Positions 23,609 through 32,175 of a stretch of DNA of 64,000 nucleotides are shown here, one piece after another; position 1 is the stretch's first letter, and every line of letters begins with the position of its first letter. The stretch is taken from assembly GCA_017399945.1 (NCBI GenBank), contig JAFQAQ010000003.1:82604-146603 (forward strand), in the 5' to 3' direction. Under the pieces are notes generated by a model. That model saw nothing but the letters and a program-made list of their open reading frames with translations, made no database searches and was not told the origin of the DNA. This DNA is from Clostridia bacterium (lineage in GTDB: Bacteria > Bacillota > Clostridia > Christensenellales > Borkfalkiaceae). A program made the translations under genes and the position numbers.

Positions 23609-26566
23609 ATGAAGACTTTAAGAAAGATTCTTATTGCAGTTCTTTCGGTATGTATGCTGTTTTCTTTTTCCATCGTTGCTGCTTGTGGTGGTGGCGACGA
23701 GCCCACGAACACGGCAACTAAATACCAAGTAACCTTTATGGTGGAAGGTCAGCAATACGGTCAAGTTCAAAAGGTTGTTAAGGGCAGAAGGGCAACTGAA
23801 CCTGCTACCCCCACCTTCTCGGTTGAAGGATACGTGTTTACCGGTTGGTACACGTCAGAAACCTTTGAAGAAGGCACTCTTTGGAATTTTAGCACGGGCA
23901 CGGTTAAATCGGATATTATCTTATACGCTGGTTATAGAGTAGTTTCCGTTTACGTATCAGACGTTAAGATGGCAGAAGAACCTTTAACAAGCAAAATCGT
24001 TTGGACGCAAGCGGCTATGTCGCAAGCAACCGACTACGTTGTAACCATTTCTGACGGTGTAAGCGCCGCTCTTCCCGTAAACGGTACGTTTGCTTTTGAC
24101 GACAAAAACTTTGTTGTAACCTTTACCCCAGACCAAATTCCACAAGGTGGCGAATACACCGTCAGCGTTGTGGATAATAGTAAAACTCAACCTGCATGCG
24201 TTGCAGAAGGTTTGCTTTTTGGTGGCGAAGGCAGTGAAGCTAACCCATACCTAATCGATTCTAATTTAGATTTCGTTATGGTTAACGGCGCAAACGTTGC
24301 TGAAAACACTTTCTTTAAGTTGATTAAGGGTATTACCTTAGAAACTTCTAGGGCAGACCAACAAGGTTTTGAATTCAACGGCGTTTTAGACGGCAACAAC
24401 AGAACTATTACCTTGGCAAACTCTAACAGTGCGGCTATTTACAAAATTGGCGCAAACGGTTTGGTAAAAGATTTAGTAATGGCAGGTAAAGTTTCTTCTT
24501 CTAACAATAGTTTAGGTACGGTTGCAGATTTTAACGCAGGTAAAATCCAAAACGTTTACGTTACTGCAAACGTTGAAAGCACTGGTGGTTCTACCGGTTC
24601 TTCTAGTATCCAAAGCGTTTTAGTTGCAGATCCTACTCAAGCAGTTGGCGTTGCAGGTGGCGTTGTTGGTACTAACCTTTCCACCGGTATTATTACCGAT
24701 TGTAAAATTTCTACTTTAGAAGACTCTTCTACCGGTACTATCAAAGCGCGTATTGCAGGTGGTTGTATCGCAGGTATTAACTACGGCAAGGTTGAACTTT
24801 GCGTGGGCGACGGTTGTTTCGGTGCGTGGAATGCAAACGAAACGGGTAAATCCACAAGTAATTATAGTTACAGTGGTGGTATCGTTGGTATTAACGCAGG
24901 TATCGTAGAAAAGTGCGTTGTAGCAGACAGTGGTAAAGTTCTTGCGCAAAGATATGCAGAAGATTCACAAGCAGTTGCAGCAGCAGGCACTACTAATATT
25001 AATATTGGTGGTATCGTTGGTTATAACGTGAGCAACGCAGTCGTTTCTCAATGTTCTTTCGCAGGCGTACGTGTACACGGCGACGAAAACGTTGGTGGTA
25101 TCGTTGGTCTAAACGAAGGTACGGTTACCGATTGTTATGCAGAAGGCGTTTTACAATCAACCGATATTTTAGTTTACGTTGGTGGAAGAACTAACGTTGG
25201 TGGTATCGTTGGTAAAAACGTTAACGGCACGGTCGTTAATTGTTTCTCTACTGCAAACGTGTTTGCTTACGGCGAAAACGCAGTTGCATACGCACTTGCA
25301 GAAAACGCAACAAACAGTGTTTATATTACTGCTAACCCCAACACCAAGAGTAGAGACGCTAACAATAAAGAAGAAGGCAACCCCTCTCCCGTAGCAATCA
25401 TTGCTCCTAAGGGCGAAGGTAACGTTGCTATTACCGTAGCTGGCGGTTCTTTCGACGGTACTACTAACAATATGGTAGTTGCTGAGGAACATTTAGTAGT
25501 TATTAACGGCAACAACGCATACGTATTTAACGGCACGACCATTAAACTTGCTTTCGCTGTTGATACTGCACCTGAAAGTTCTGTAACGGTAAGTTTATAC
25601 GACAACCTTGGCGAATTGGTTGATAGCGTGGAAGTTTTTGAAAGCGCAAGCGTAATCGAAGGCTTTGCTCCTTCCGGTTACAAGTTCGTTGGTTGGGCAA
25701 CCCAACTTAACGGCGAAATGGTGTTCAAGAAAGACGACGTTATCAGTCTTTACGACCTTGTTGATTACGAAGACAACGATGGCAACATCAAGTTATACGC
25801 AGTGGTTGAAGAAGACCTTGTTACCTTAAACACCACCGTGAAAATCTCAGTTTGGGGCAATGCAGGCACTTGGATTACTGATACTGAACTTGAACAAATC
25901 AAGAGTGGTTTCCTTGCTTATCTTGCTCAACAAGAAATTGACACTACTACCTTGACCATCACTTACGTTGAATCTGAAAAGACCAAGGTTGCCGACCTTG
26001 GCGCAGAAGTTAACGAGGCAGGCGACTTCGATATCATTATCGGTTGTGGCTCTAACGTTACCACTAAGGGTGGCGTTGAAGTTATCGAAAAGGCAGATAT
26101 CGCTTCTATCTACGTTGGTGCAGGTAGAATGACTGCTAGAATTACCGATAACACTTTGGCAGTTCAATTATACGAATATCTAACCCAATTCGACACCCAA
26201 CTTAAAGTTTCGGTATGGGGCAACTCAGGTACTTGGGTTACTGCAAATGAATTAGAAGATATCAAGAGTGGTTTCTTAGCTCATCTTGCAGACCTTGGCG
26301 TTGACGTTAACTCTTTGACTATCACTTACGTTGAATCTGAAAAGAGCAAAGTTGCTGATCTTGGCGCAGAAGTTAACGAAGCAGGCGACTTCGATATCAT
26401 TATCGGTTGTGGCTCTAACGTTACCACTAAGGGTGGCGTTGAAGTTATCGAAAAGGCAGATATCGCTTCTAACTACGTTGGCGCAGGTAGAATGACTGCT
26501 AGAATCACTAATAACGATTTAGCAATACTTCTTTACGATTATTTAATTACCGTAGTTGGTGCTTAA
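23609..26566 (+). CDS. Large repeat-rich surface lipoprotein, 985 aa
   Basis: Signal peptide with lipobox SIVAAC. Residues about 40-110 are a Listeria-Bacteroides repeat domain (VFTGWYTSE). Residues about 112-200 look like an Fn3/Ig-type beta domain. Residues about 270-560 carry GLUG-like repeats (GGIVGxNxGxVxxC), forming a probable beta-helix. A second beta-grasp repeat lies at about 660-740 (YKFVGWATQ). The C-terminus holds two tandem domains of about 121 aa (about 748-868 and 869-985), each with ISVWGN(A/S)GTW and DFDIIIGCGSNVTTKGG, 363 bp apart and nearly identical in their core DNA. Likely an adhesin or ligand-binding surface protein; function unknown. Confidence 0.8.
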   Translation: MKTLRKILIAVLSVCMLFSFSIVAACGGGDEPTNTATKYQVTFMVEGQQYGQVQKVVKGRRATEPATPTFSVEGYVFTGWYTSETFEEGTLWNFSTGTVKSDIILYAGYRVVSVYVSDVKMAEEPLTSKIVWTQAAMSQATDYVVTISDGVSAALPVNGTFAFDDKNFVVTFTPDQIPQGGEYTVSVVDNSKTQPACVAEGLLFGGEGSEANPYLIDSNLDFVMVNGANVAENTFFKLIKGITLETSRADQQGFEFNGVLDGNNRTITLANSNSAAIYKIGANGLVKDLVMAGKVSSSNNSLGTVADFNAGKIQNVYVTANVESTGGSTGSSSIQSVLVADPTQAVGVAGGVVGTNLSTGIITDCKISTLEDSSTGTIKARIAGGCIAGINYGKVELCVGDGCFGAWNANETGKSTSNYSYSGGIVGINAGIVEKCVVADSGKVLAQRYAEDSQAVAAAGTTNINIGGIVGYNVSNAVVSQCSFAGVRVHGDENVGGIVGLNEGTVTDCYAEGVLQSTDILVYVGGRTNVGGIVGKNVNGTVVNCFSTANVFAYGENAVAYALAENATNSVYITANPNTKSRDANNKEEGNPSPVAIIAPKGEGNVAITVAGGSFDGTTNNMVVAEEHLVVINGNNAYVFNGTTIKLAFAVDTAPESSVTVSLYDNLGELVDSVEVFESASVIEGFAPSGYKFVGWATQLNGEMVFKKDDVISLYDLVDYEDNDGNIKLYAVVEEDLVTLNTTVKISVWGNAGTWITDTELEQIKSGFLAYLAQQEIDTTTLTITYVESEKTKVADLGAEVNEAGDFDIIIGCGSNVTTKGGVEVIEKADIASIYVGAGRMTARITDNTLAVQLYEYLTQFDTQLKVSVWGNSGTWVTANELEDIKSGFLAHLADLGVDVNSLTITYVESEKSKVADLGAEVNEAGDFDIIIGCGSNVTTKGGVEVIEKADIASNYVGAGRMTARITNNDLAILLYDYLITVVGA

Positions 26567-26583
26567 TACTAATTAAAAACTTG

Positions 26584-26611
26584 AACGGCGGAAAGGCTTC
26601 TTTCCGCCGTT
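26584..26611 (+). terminator. Perfect 12-bp hairpin between two surface genes
   Basis: AACGGCGGAAAG pairs with CTTTCCGCCGTT over a GCTT loop. Only TTT follows, so termination may be partial, letting some transcription pass into the hydrolase gene 22 bp away. Confidence 0.65.
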
Positions 26612-26632
26612 TGAAAAATAAAGGGATAAATT

Positions 26633-28774
26633 ATGCAAAAAATAAAAGACTTTTTTATAAAGGTTGGAAAGGGTATCGTCGGTTGGTTTACCAACTGGAA
26701 AAAAGCCAAAACGGCACTTTGCATTGGGCTTTGTTTGGTGCTTGCAGGCGGGTTTTTAGGCTCTCTTATTCAAACCGACTTTTTTAGAGTTTCTATTGAA
26801 ACCAAATCTATTGAAATTGACATTTCCAAAACGGGCGACGCAACGTCGACTGCTATTCAACAACAAATAAAGACGGGTGTTTTAACTAAATCCGTTGCCG
26901 ACGTTTACAAACCTAAATACGCATCTAGCGAAAACCCAGTTCCTATGATTTTGGTTGCGCCCGGTATTCAACGCACTAAGGAAACGCAAGCATCTTTCTG
27001 TATAGAACTCGTTCGCAGAGGTTACGGCGTTATTTGTTTAGACCCTTATGGGCAAGGGGAATCCACCCCTTCTTATGAAAAACAATCGGCGACCAAGGAA
27101 GGTTACGGATTGTTCCATTGGATGGATTATATGCACACCGAAGAAGGTTTGGAATACTTCGATTGGGTAGATTACGACAAAATCGGCGCAACCGGACACT
27201 CGGCAGGTGGTAACGGCGCGCAAAAACTTGCCGAAAGAGAAGGTAAAATTGCTAACGATAAAAAAGCACCTTCTCGTCTTGCGGCGATTTACGTTACCGG
27301 TTATATTCGTGGTTGGTCTTGGACTAATACCCAATGTAATATCGGTATAAGTTATTCTAAAAACGACGAAGGCGCATATCAAAACGACACGGCAGTTAAA
27401 AAGGCTGAAATTCAAGAAAAGTTAGATAAAGGAGAAAAGATAACCGAAAAGGAAGAATGGTGGCTTACCGTTGGTAATGCAGACCTTCGTTATGCGCCCG
27501 AATCTATTGAAATAGTTAACTATCAATTAAAACGTAACAACGAAACGCAAATTGACGAAGTCGTTATTGGTGAAGGTTACGGCAACCCTTATACGGGCAC
27601 TTATGCAGTAATTAACAACGAAAGTTGTTTACACGCATTGCAACCTTACGATACCGATACCCTTGCTAATATGGTGGGCTTTTTCGGTTACGTGTTTGAA
27701 AACACAGACGATTTAGGGCTTCAACGTGGTCTAAAAGACAACCAACACGCATGGCTTTGGAAAGAAATTGGCGGCGGTATGGTGCTTGCAGGTGGGTTCG
27801 TGTTTATTATGGCGCTTTTCGTGTTGTTGCTCGGAACTAAGGCGTTTGCAAGTCTTAAAAAGCCTATCCCACAAAGAACGGGCGACCAAAAGATTAAAGG
27901 TAGAATTGCTTTCTGGATTTCATTTGTGATATCGGGCATTCTTGCTTGCGTGCTTTATATGGTTGCGGTTACTTGGTCGGTTGAGTGGTTCCCAGACGCT
28001 TCTAACAGCGTGCTCGGTTGGTTCTTCCCACAACGTTTTACCAACGCAATTATGATTTGGGCAGTGGTAAACGGCATTATCGGTACGATAATTTACTTTA
28101 TTACCCTAGGCGTGGAATTCTTGATAGATTACCTTCGTGCTAAAAAATCAGACGTTGCAAGTGGCAGTGAGACTTTACCGTTAGCAAGTCAAGTTAAAAA
28201 TACTTATATTTCTAAACTTGATCCGTTAAAGTTAAAGGGCAGTGATTTTTGGAAAACGCCACTCATGGCTGCAATTTTGATTTTAAGTTTCTTTGCGCTA
28301 GACGGTCTTTGCTATGCTATATTCCACGTGGATATGCGTTTCTTCTTCCTATCGGCAAGATTTACCTTAAATCCAAGAGCAATACTTGCAATGGCAATGT
28401 ATTTACCTTTCTTCTTCATATTCTATATGTCCAACTCTTTAAGGGTAAACTGCGCTATGCGTCCAAGCAACTGGGGCGAAGGTTTAAGCCAAGTTATCTC
28501 GGTTTTAGGTAACACCTTAGGTTTAGTTGCTATCGTAATTATCCAATACGCAGGTTTTGCTTCTACAGGTGTGGTAGGATACACGGGTAGTGTTGGTCCA
28601 CAATGGTTGTTCGTAAACATGTTGTTTAGCATTATTCCTATGATGGCGGCCCTTCCTTTACTTAACAGATGGTTCTTTAACAAATCTGGTAGAGCGTGGA
28701 TTGGCGCTATGGTAGTTTGCGCAATCTTTATTATAATGTCCGGTAGTGGAACTACAATTTATTACGGGTTATAA
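26633..28774 (+). CDS. Alpha/beta hydrolase fused to a polytopic membrane domain
   Basis: A 713-aa protein. A membrane helix at about 23-46 is followed by an alpha/beta-hydrolase domain (about 70-350) with the nucleophile elbow GATGHSAGGNG (about 184-194) and an oxyanion region MILVAPGIQR. Residues about 370-713 contain seven or eight membrane helices. The topology suggests an extracytoplasmic hydrolase on a membrane platform. I know no named family with this layout. The CE2-like lipoprotein gene follows after 3 bp, so the two are co-translated and probably act on the same surface substrate. Confidence 0.7.
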   Translation: MQKIKDFFIKVGKGIVGWFTNWKKAKTALCIGLCLVLAGGFLGSLIQTDFFRVSIETKSIEIDISKTGDATSTAIQQQIKTGVLTKSVADVYKPKYASSENPVPMILVAPGIQRTKETQASFCIELVRRGYGVICLDPYGQGESTPSYEKQSATKEGYGLFHWMDYMHTEEGLEYFDWVDYDKIGATGHSAGGNGAQKLAEREGKIANDKKAPSRLAAIYVTGYIRGWSWTNTQCNIGISYSKNDEGAYQNDTAVKKAEIQEKLDKGEKITEKEEWWLTVGNADLRYAPESIEIVNYQLKRNNETQIDEVVIGEGYGNPYTGTYAVINNESCLHALQPYDTDTLANMVGFFGYVFENTDDLGLQRGLKDNQHAWLWKEIGGGMVLAGGFVFIMALFVLLLGTKAFASLKKPIPQRTGDQKIKGRIAFWISFVISGILACVLYMVAVTWSVEWFPDASNSVLGWFFPQRFTNAIMIWAVVNGIIGTIIYFITLGVEFLIDYLRAKKSDVASGSETLPLASQVKNTYISKLDPLKLKGSDFWKTPLMAAILILSFFALDGLCYAIFHVDMRFFFLSARFTLNPRAILAMAMYLPFFFIFYMSNSLRVNCAMRPSNWGEGLSQVISVLGNTLGLVAIVIIQYAGFASTGVVGYTGSVGPQWLFVNMLFSIIPMMAALPLLNRWFFNKSGRAWIGAMVVCAIFIIMSGSGTTIYYGL

Positions 28775-28777
28775 TTT

Positions 28778-30007
28778 ATGAAAAAACTTTTAAGTATAAT
28801 ACTTTCTATTTTGGTATGCATGGGCGGTATGTTAACCTTTACCGCCTGCCAAAAGCAATTGCTTGGGCAAACCCTTTCGGGCGAAGATTTCTTATCGAAC
28901 GAGCCTTATATTAAATGGGAAGGCAGATACGATTATACCGAAAGTGACCAAAACGCCCCGTCAAGGATAAACCTATACCACACGGCAAGTGGGTTTACGG
29001 TTGATTTTTACGGCAGTGAACTTAAAGTTGATTTCTATTCGGTTATAAGTGGAGATAGCAAAAACCATTATCCATATTACAACGTTGCCTTAGACGACGA
29101 AGTTATCCCTACCGTTAACCCAGATAGAACCTTTTATCTTTCGGGTGGAAGTCAAACGATAACTATCGTTTCTGGGCTAGAAATTGGCTATCACACTATA
29201 AAATGCCTTAAAATGAGCGAGCCTTACGATGCTTTAACTTCTATCGTTAAAGTGCAAACGGACGGCAATTTCGTTAAACGTGACCTTGAATTTGACCAAG
29301 GCAACTTCCGTTTTATGTTCGTTTGCGCGTCGGGTGGTTCGGGGCACGGCTCGTTAGGGTATTCAGACGACGGCAATGGCAGTATGGGTAGAAATACCGA
29401 GAATAGTTCTTCCTTACACTCTTTTAATTATCTCACCGCAAGAAGTATCGGCGCTGACGTGCAGTTCGTTGCCAATAGTGGTTGGGGTGTTAAATATCCT
29501 AACGGAAAATCTATTTTAGACGTTTTTGATTATGCAGGCATAACCACTTCGAATAACGTTGACGGCGCAAAAACCACTGCAAAGTGGGCGCATGCTAATT
29601 GGGTGCCGGACGTGGTTATATTTAATATCGGTGGTAACGATACCACTGCCAGTGGTTTTAATGAAAGCGTTTACAAGCAAAAATGCGTTGAACTCGTTGG
29701 TAAAATACACGGCCTTTATCCAAACGCTAAAATGATTTGGACGCACACCGTTTCCAATGCGGGAAAATATGCGATAAGCGCCCTTAACGACGCAGGTTAT
29801 CTTAAAGACGGGTTTATAAAGGAAGTTATTATTCCCAAAGTAAACAACGAAAACGGCACGGTTGGTGCTAACGGGCATAATAGTTTTTTAACCCATATTC
29901 AATCGGCAGATATTTTGCTTGATGCCCTTAACGAGCATTGGGGATATACTACACTTTATCCAAACGTCAAGTTAGAAGATTATCAAAGTCAATTAAAACT
30001 ATTTTAA
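28778..30007 (+). CDS. CE2-like SGNH esterase lipoprotein
   Basis: A 409-aa secreted lipoprotein (signal peptide ending LTFTAC). An N-terminal jelly-roll domain (about 45-170) precedes an SGNH hydrolase domain with a Ser block (VCASGGSGHGSLGYSDDG, about 182-199), NIGGND (block III, about 285-290) and a C-terminal GHNSFLTHIQSA (block V His). This is the two-domain layout of carbohydrate esterase family 2, which removes acetyl groups from plant polysaccharides. The block I Gly-Asp-Ser is altered (GGSGHG), so activity should be tested. No SD; coupled to the upstream gene. Confidence 0.72.
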   Translation: MKKLLSIILSILVCMGGMLTFTACQKQLLGQTLSGEDFLSNEPYIKWEGRYDYTESDQNAPSRINLYHTASGFTVDFYGSELKVDFYSVISGDSKNHYPYYNVALDDEVIPTVNPDRTFYLSGGSQTITIVSGLEIGYHTIKCLKMSEPYDALTSIVKVQTDGNFVKRDLEFDQGNFRFMFVCASGGSGHGSLGYSDDGNGSMGRNTENSSSLHSFNYLTARSIGADVQFVANSGWGVKYPNGKSILDVFDYAGITTSNNVDGAKTTAKWAHANWVPDVVIFNIGGNDTTASGFNESVYKQKCVELVGKIHGLYPNAKMIWTHTVSNAGKYAISALNDAGYLKDGFIKEVIIPKVNNENGTVGANGHNSFLTHIQSADILLDALNEHWGYTTLYPNVKLEDYQSQLKLF

Positions 30008-30016
30008 TATAAAAAG

Positions 30017-30046
30017 AAAAACGATGTAAGTTTACATCGTTTTTTT
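30017..30046. terminator. Bidirectional intrinsic terminator
   Basis: AAAACGATGTAA pairs with TTACATCGTTTT over a 2-nt loop, with T-run on the right and A-run on the left. Serves the esterase gene and the convergent acyltransferase gene, whose last codons it overlaps. Confidence 0.9.
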
Positions 30047-30868
30047 ATAGTTATCAATGTTTTGGTCGGTGTTATAAGTGGGATCGCCGGGGTGAATACC
30101 AACAAGTCCTTGTACCACGTGATAGGCTTCGCGATGCAATTTATCGGTAGCCTCTGGGATAGAAAGTGTTTTGTCGGGGAACAAGGGCTCGCCCACGGTA
30201 ACGTCAACTAACGGAGTTTTACCCCAAAGTTTATAAATACCTTTTCTTTCTCTAAACGAAATGCCGATCGGGATAACGGGCTTATCGTATCTTACGGCAT
30301 ACTTAAACACTGCTTTTTTGAAAGGGCGAACGTCGGGATAATAATACCACATAGAGCCTTCTGGGAAAAAGTGTAGCCAATGGTTGTTTTCAAGCACTTC
30401 GCCGATAGCTTTTTGGAACTTTGCCATTGCGCGCATATTATCGGTTGGAATAGGTATGCCACCAACGAAACGTATAAACCCTGCGTTTGGACCTTCAAAA
30501 TTGGTTTTCCAACCGGGGTGGTATTGTAGGTGTGGTCTAATTGCTTTTAGAACGCATACGTAGTCCCACGTAAACACGTGATTGGCAACGGTTATCGCGC
30601 CCTTTTTAAACTCTTTTTTGTATTTTTTAAGTATTTTTCTATTATGGATTTTAACCCCGTGACGAAAGGTGCATATAGGAAAGGCTATTAAGTTTAGCGC
30701 TAGCCATAGTATTCCGCGTTTTATCTTATGCCAAAACCCTTTGGGGAGATACTTATAGTTCTCATCAAAGTGGGTGTCCCTTAAATGCTTTACTTTAAGC
30801 ATATGCTCGTCACTGCGTTCGGGATAATCAAAATGTAGTTCGTGTCTATAATATTCAAGTTCTTTCAT
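30032..30868 (-). CDS. 1-acyl-glycerol-3-phosphate acyltransferase-like (PlsC family)
   Basis: A 278-aa membrane-associated acyltransferase. The catalytic NHxxxxD motif is present as NHVFTWD (about 96-102), and the substrate-binding FPEG as FFPEGSMW (about 168-175). It likely acylates lysophosphatidic acid in phospholipid synthesis. The N-terminus before the motif is basic, with a hydrophobic segment near 45-62. It has no SD; TTGAAA-N17-TAAAAT ends 6 nt before the ATG, so the gene appears leaderless. Confidence 0.87.
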   Translation of the reverse strand: MKELEYYRHELHFDYPERSDEHMLKVKHLRDTHFDENYKYLPKGFWHKIKRGILWLALNLIAFPICTFRHGVKIHNRKILKKYKKEFKKGAITVANHVFTWDYVCVLKAIRPHLQYHPGWKTNFEGPNAGFIRFVGGIPIPTDNMRAMAKFQKAIGEVLENNHWLHFFPEGSMWYYYPDVRPFKKAVFKYAVRYDKPVIPIGISFRERKGIYKLWGKTPLVDVTVGEPLFPDKTLSIPEATDKLHREAYHVVQGLVGIHPGDPTYNTDQNIDNYKKTM

Positions 30869-30874
30869 ATTTAT

Positions 30875-30903
30875 ATTTTATCATAGAAAAGGCGTGTTTT
30901 CAA
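30875..30903 (-). promoter_or_regulatory. Promoter abutting the plsC-like start codon
   Basis: Minus strand: TTGAAA (30903-30898), 17-bp spacer, TAAAAT (30880-30875) preceded by TGA (extended -10). Six nt to the ATG at 30868, so the transcript should start on the ATG. Confidence 0.6.
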
Positions 30904-31012
30904 TACAAAAACAACGGTCGCAAGGTAATTTTTATTACAAAAGGAAAACTTTTGTTAAAAAACTATGCAAAACCGCACTTTTATAGTATAATTATCCGTA
31001 GGAGAAATTGTT

Positions 31013-31306
31013 ATGATAGATAAACCCACCTTAATGATAATAATCGGGGCTATAATTGCAGTCCTTTCTTTAATTTGTTTTATTTTATACGCAGTCGACA
31101 AAAACAAAGCTCGCCAAAACGAGTGGCGTATTCCTGAAAAGGTGCTGTTACTAGTTGGGCTTTTCGGTGGCGCGCTCGGTGGAATTTTGGGCATGCGCAC
31201 CTTCCGTCATAAAACTAAACATTGGTATTTTTGGGTAATAAATATTTTAGGACTTATTATCCACGTTGGCGTTTTACTTTACGTTTGGTTCTTTTTGAAA
31301 ATATAA
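31013..31306 (+). CDS. DUF1294-family small membrane protein
   Basis: A 97-aa protein with three helices: about 7-27, a central KVLLLVGLFGGALGGILGM (about 43-61) and about 72-93. The sequence DKNKARxxxWRIPE followed by LFGGxxGGxxGM and RHKTKHWYF is the DUF1294 hallmark. Function unknown. GTAGGAG SD precedes ATG 31013. Single-gene unit with a strong terminator. Confidence 0.85.
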   Translation: MIDKPTLMIIIGAIIAVLSLICFILYAVDKNKARQNEWRIPEKVLLLVGLFGGALGGILGMRTFRHKTKHWYFWVINILGLIIHVGVLLYVWFFLKI

Positions 31307-31310
31307 AAAG

Positions 31311-31339
31311 ACACCCCCAAGTTATCTCGGGGGTGTTTT
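31311..31339. terminator. Intrinsic terminator after DUF1294 gene
   Basis: ACACCCCC (31311-31318) pairs with GGGGGTGT (31329-31336), followed by TTTATTA; A-run on the left. It also lies just beyond the end of the convergent 3-TM gene. Confidence 0.9.
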
Positions 31340-31355
31340 ATTAGGTATGAATTAT

Positions 31356-31667
31356 TTATTTGTGTGCGATAACGCCGATAAGGTTAGAATAGGTGTCCGG
31401 GAAGAATAGGAATACCACGATTATTGCACATAGAATAAGGAATATTAACTTAAAAATAAAGTTGCGTTTAGACATTGCTTCAAGCCCAACTACGCCTATT
31501 AGTACTAACGAGCCGTACGTTCTTAAAATATCAAAGATTTTTAGCACGGTTACGTTACCGATAAAGTTAAAGTTAGCGTTAAGAATTAGCAACGCGTAAA
31601 CTACCACTAAAACCACGGCGAGAATTTCGCCTATGATATCCCAAATTTTTTCCATTACTTTAGACAT
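31356..31667 (-). CDS. Three-helix membrane protein behind a structured leader
   Basis: A 103-aa protein with three hydrophobic helices (about 12-33, 40-60 and 70-91) and short polar ends. I do not recognise a family. ATG 31667 has TAGGAG 11 nt upstream. The start lies about 337 nt downstream of a consensus minus-strand promoter, and the intervening leader has a strong terminator hairpin and upstream mini-ORFs. Expression of this protein is therefore likely conditional. Confidence 0.65.
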   Translation of the reverse strand: MSKVMEKIWDIIGEILAVVLVVVYALLILNANFNFIGNVTVLKIFDILRTYGSLVLIGVVGLEAMSKRNFIFKLIFLILCAIIVVFLFFPDTYSNLIGVIAHK

Positions 31668-31721
31668 TTTCTTTTTTTCTCCTATATATTAACGGATTTC
31701 CGTTTTTCTTGGCGTTATCAT

Positions 31722-32004
31722 TTATAAAGGTCGGGTAAACCACCCGACCTAGTATTTATTATTTAATTTTGGCTTGCCGACACTTGCCGAGAGTTGGTAG
31801 CCATATTATTACTTACTATTCCCTCAGGAACTAAATATACCACTCGGACTACTTAAAGCAAGCAGATAAACTGTTGATTGGTGGATACCTCCGTTATTTA
31901 TTTGTTGGGTTAACTAGTACATTGGACCGTCTCCTTATAATTTATTTGGTGTGGAGAACAACTCTGTTCATTGGTCCAACCCTCCTTGACTTAGTTTTAT
32001 TTTC
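31722..32004 (-). ncRNA. Structured leader RNA with three SD units and mini-ORFs
   Basis: Transcribed from TTGACA-N17-TAAAAT (32039-32011, minus) to a 9-bp terminator stem (31750-31728). The 5' half repeats a unit three times: SD (31987-31981, 31936-31931, about 31892-31887), a spacer of 8-9 nt ending in CCA, then ATG, ATG or ATC. The first ATG opens a 9-codon ORF (31971-31942), the second a 2-codon ORF (31922-31914). TTGGACC of unit 1 can pair with GGTCCAA of unit 2. The 3' half has a CCGAG/CTCGG domain. It matches no riboswitch class I know. It could be a ribosome-sensing attenuator or a stand-alone RNA. Confidence 0.55.
31728..31750 (-). terminator. Terminator at the end of the leader RNA
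   Basis: AGGTCGGGT pairs with ACCCGACCT over a 5-nt loop, followed on the minus strand by TTTATAA. It lies 61 nt before the 3-TM start codon. The T-tract is short, so partial readthrough is plausible. Confidence 0.7.
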
Positions 32005-32010
32005 AATTAC

Positions 32011-32039
32011 ATTTTAATATAGCCTATAAAACTTGTCAA
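32011..32039 (-). promoter_or_regulatory. Consensus promoter of the leader RNA
   Basis: Minus strand TTGACA (32039-32034), 17-bp spacer, TAAAAT (32016-32011). There is no other gene start within 300 bp, so it must serve the leader RNA. Confidence 0.85.
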
Positions 32040-32083
32040 TACGATTTTAAAAAATTTTGATAATTTTATTTTTTAAAAACCCC

Positions 32084-32152
32084 TTGAAATTTGTTTTCAA
32101 ATATGAGAAAATAAAAGGGTGGGGAGTATAGGTGATAAACTCCCCCGTTTTT
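32084..32152 (+). promoter_or_regulatory. fprA promoter and terminator-like leader hairpin
   Basis: TTGAAA (32084-32089), 17-bp spacer, GAAAAT (32107-32112). Right after the transcription start, GGGGAGT (32121-32127) pairs with ACTCCCC (32139-32145) and is followed by CCGTTTTTG. This has terminator layout inside the leader and could attenuate the FprA-rubredoxin operon. Confidence 0.45.
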
Positions 32153-32175
32153 GTTAAATTTTAGGAGCAAGTAAA

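Noticed and set aside
28322..28336. ATTCCACGTGGAT as a parS site
   Set aside because: The core CACGTG is present but the flanking bases do not match the parS consensus, and it lies inside a coding region.
31728..31750. GGGTGGTTTACCC as a T-box riboswitch antiterminator
   Set aside because: The resemblance is limited to the stem-loop; there is no Stem I with a specifier loop and no competing antiterminator, and the following gene is not an aminoacylation or amino-acid gene.
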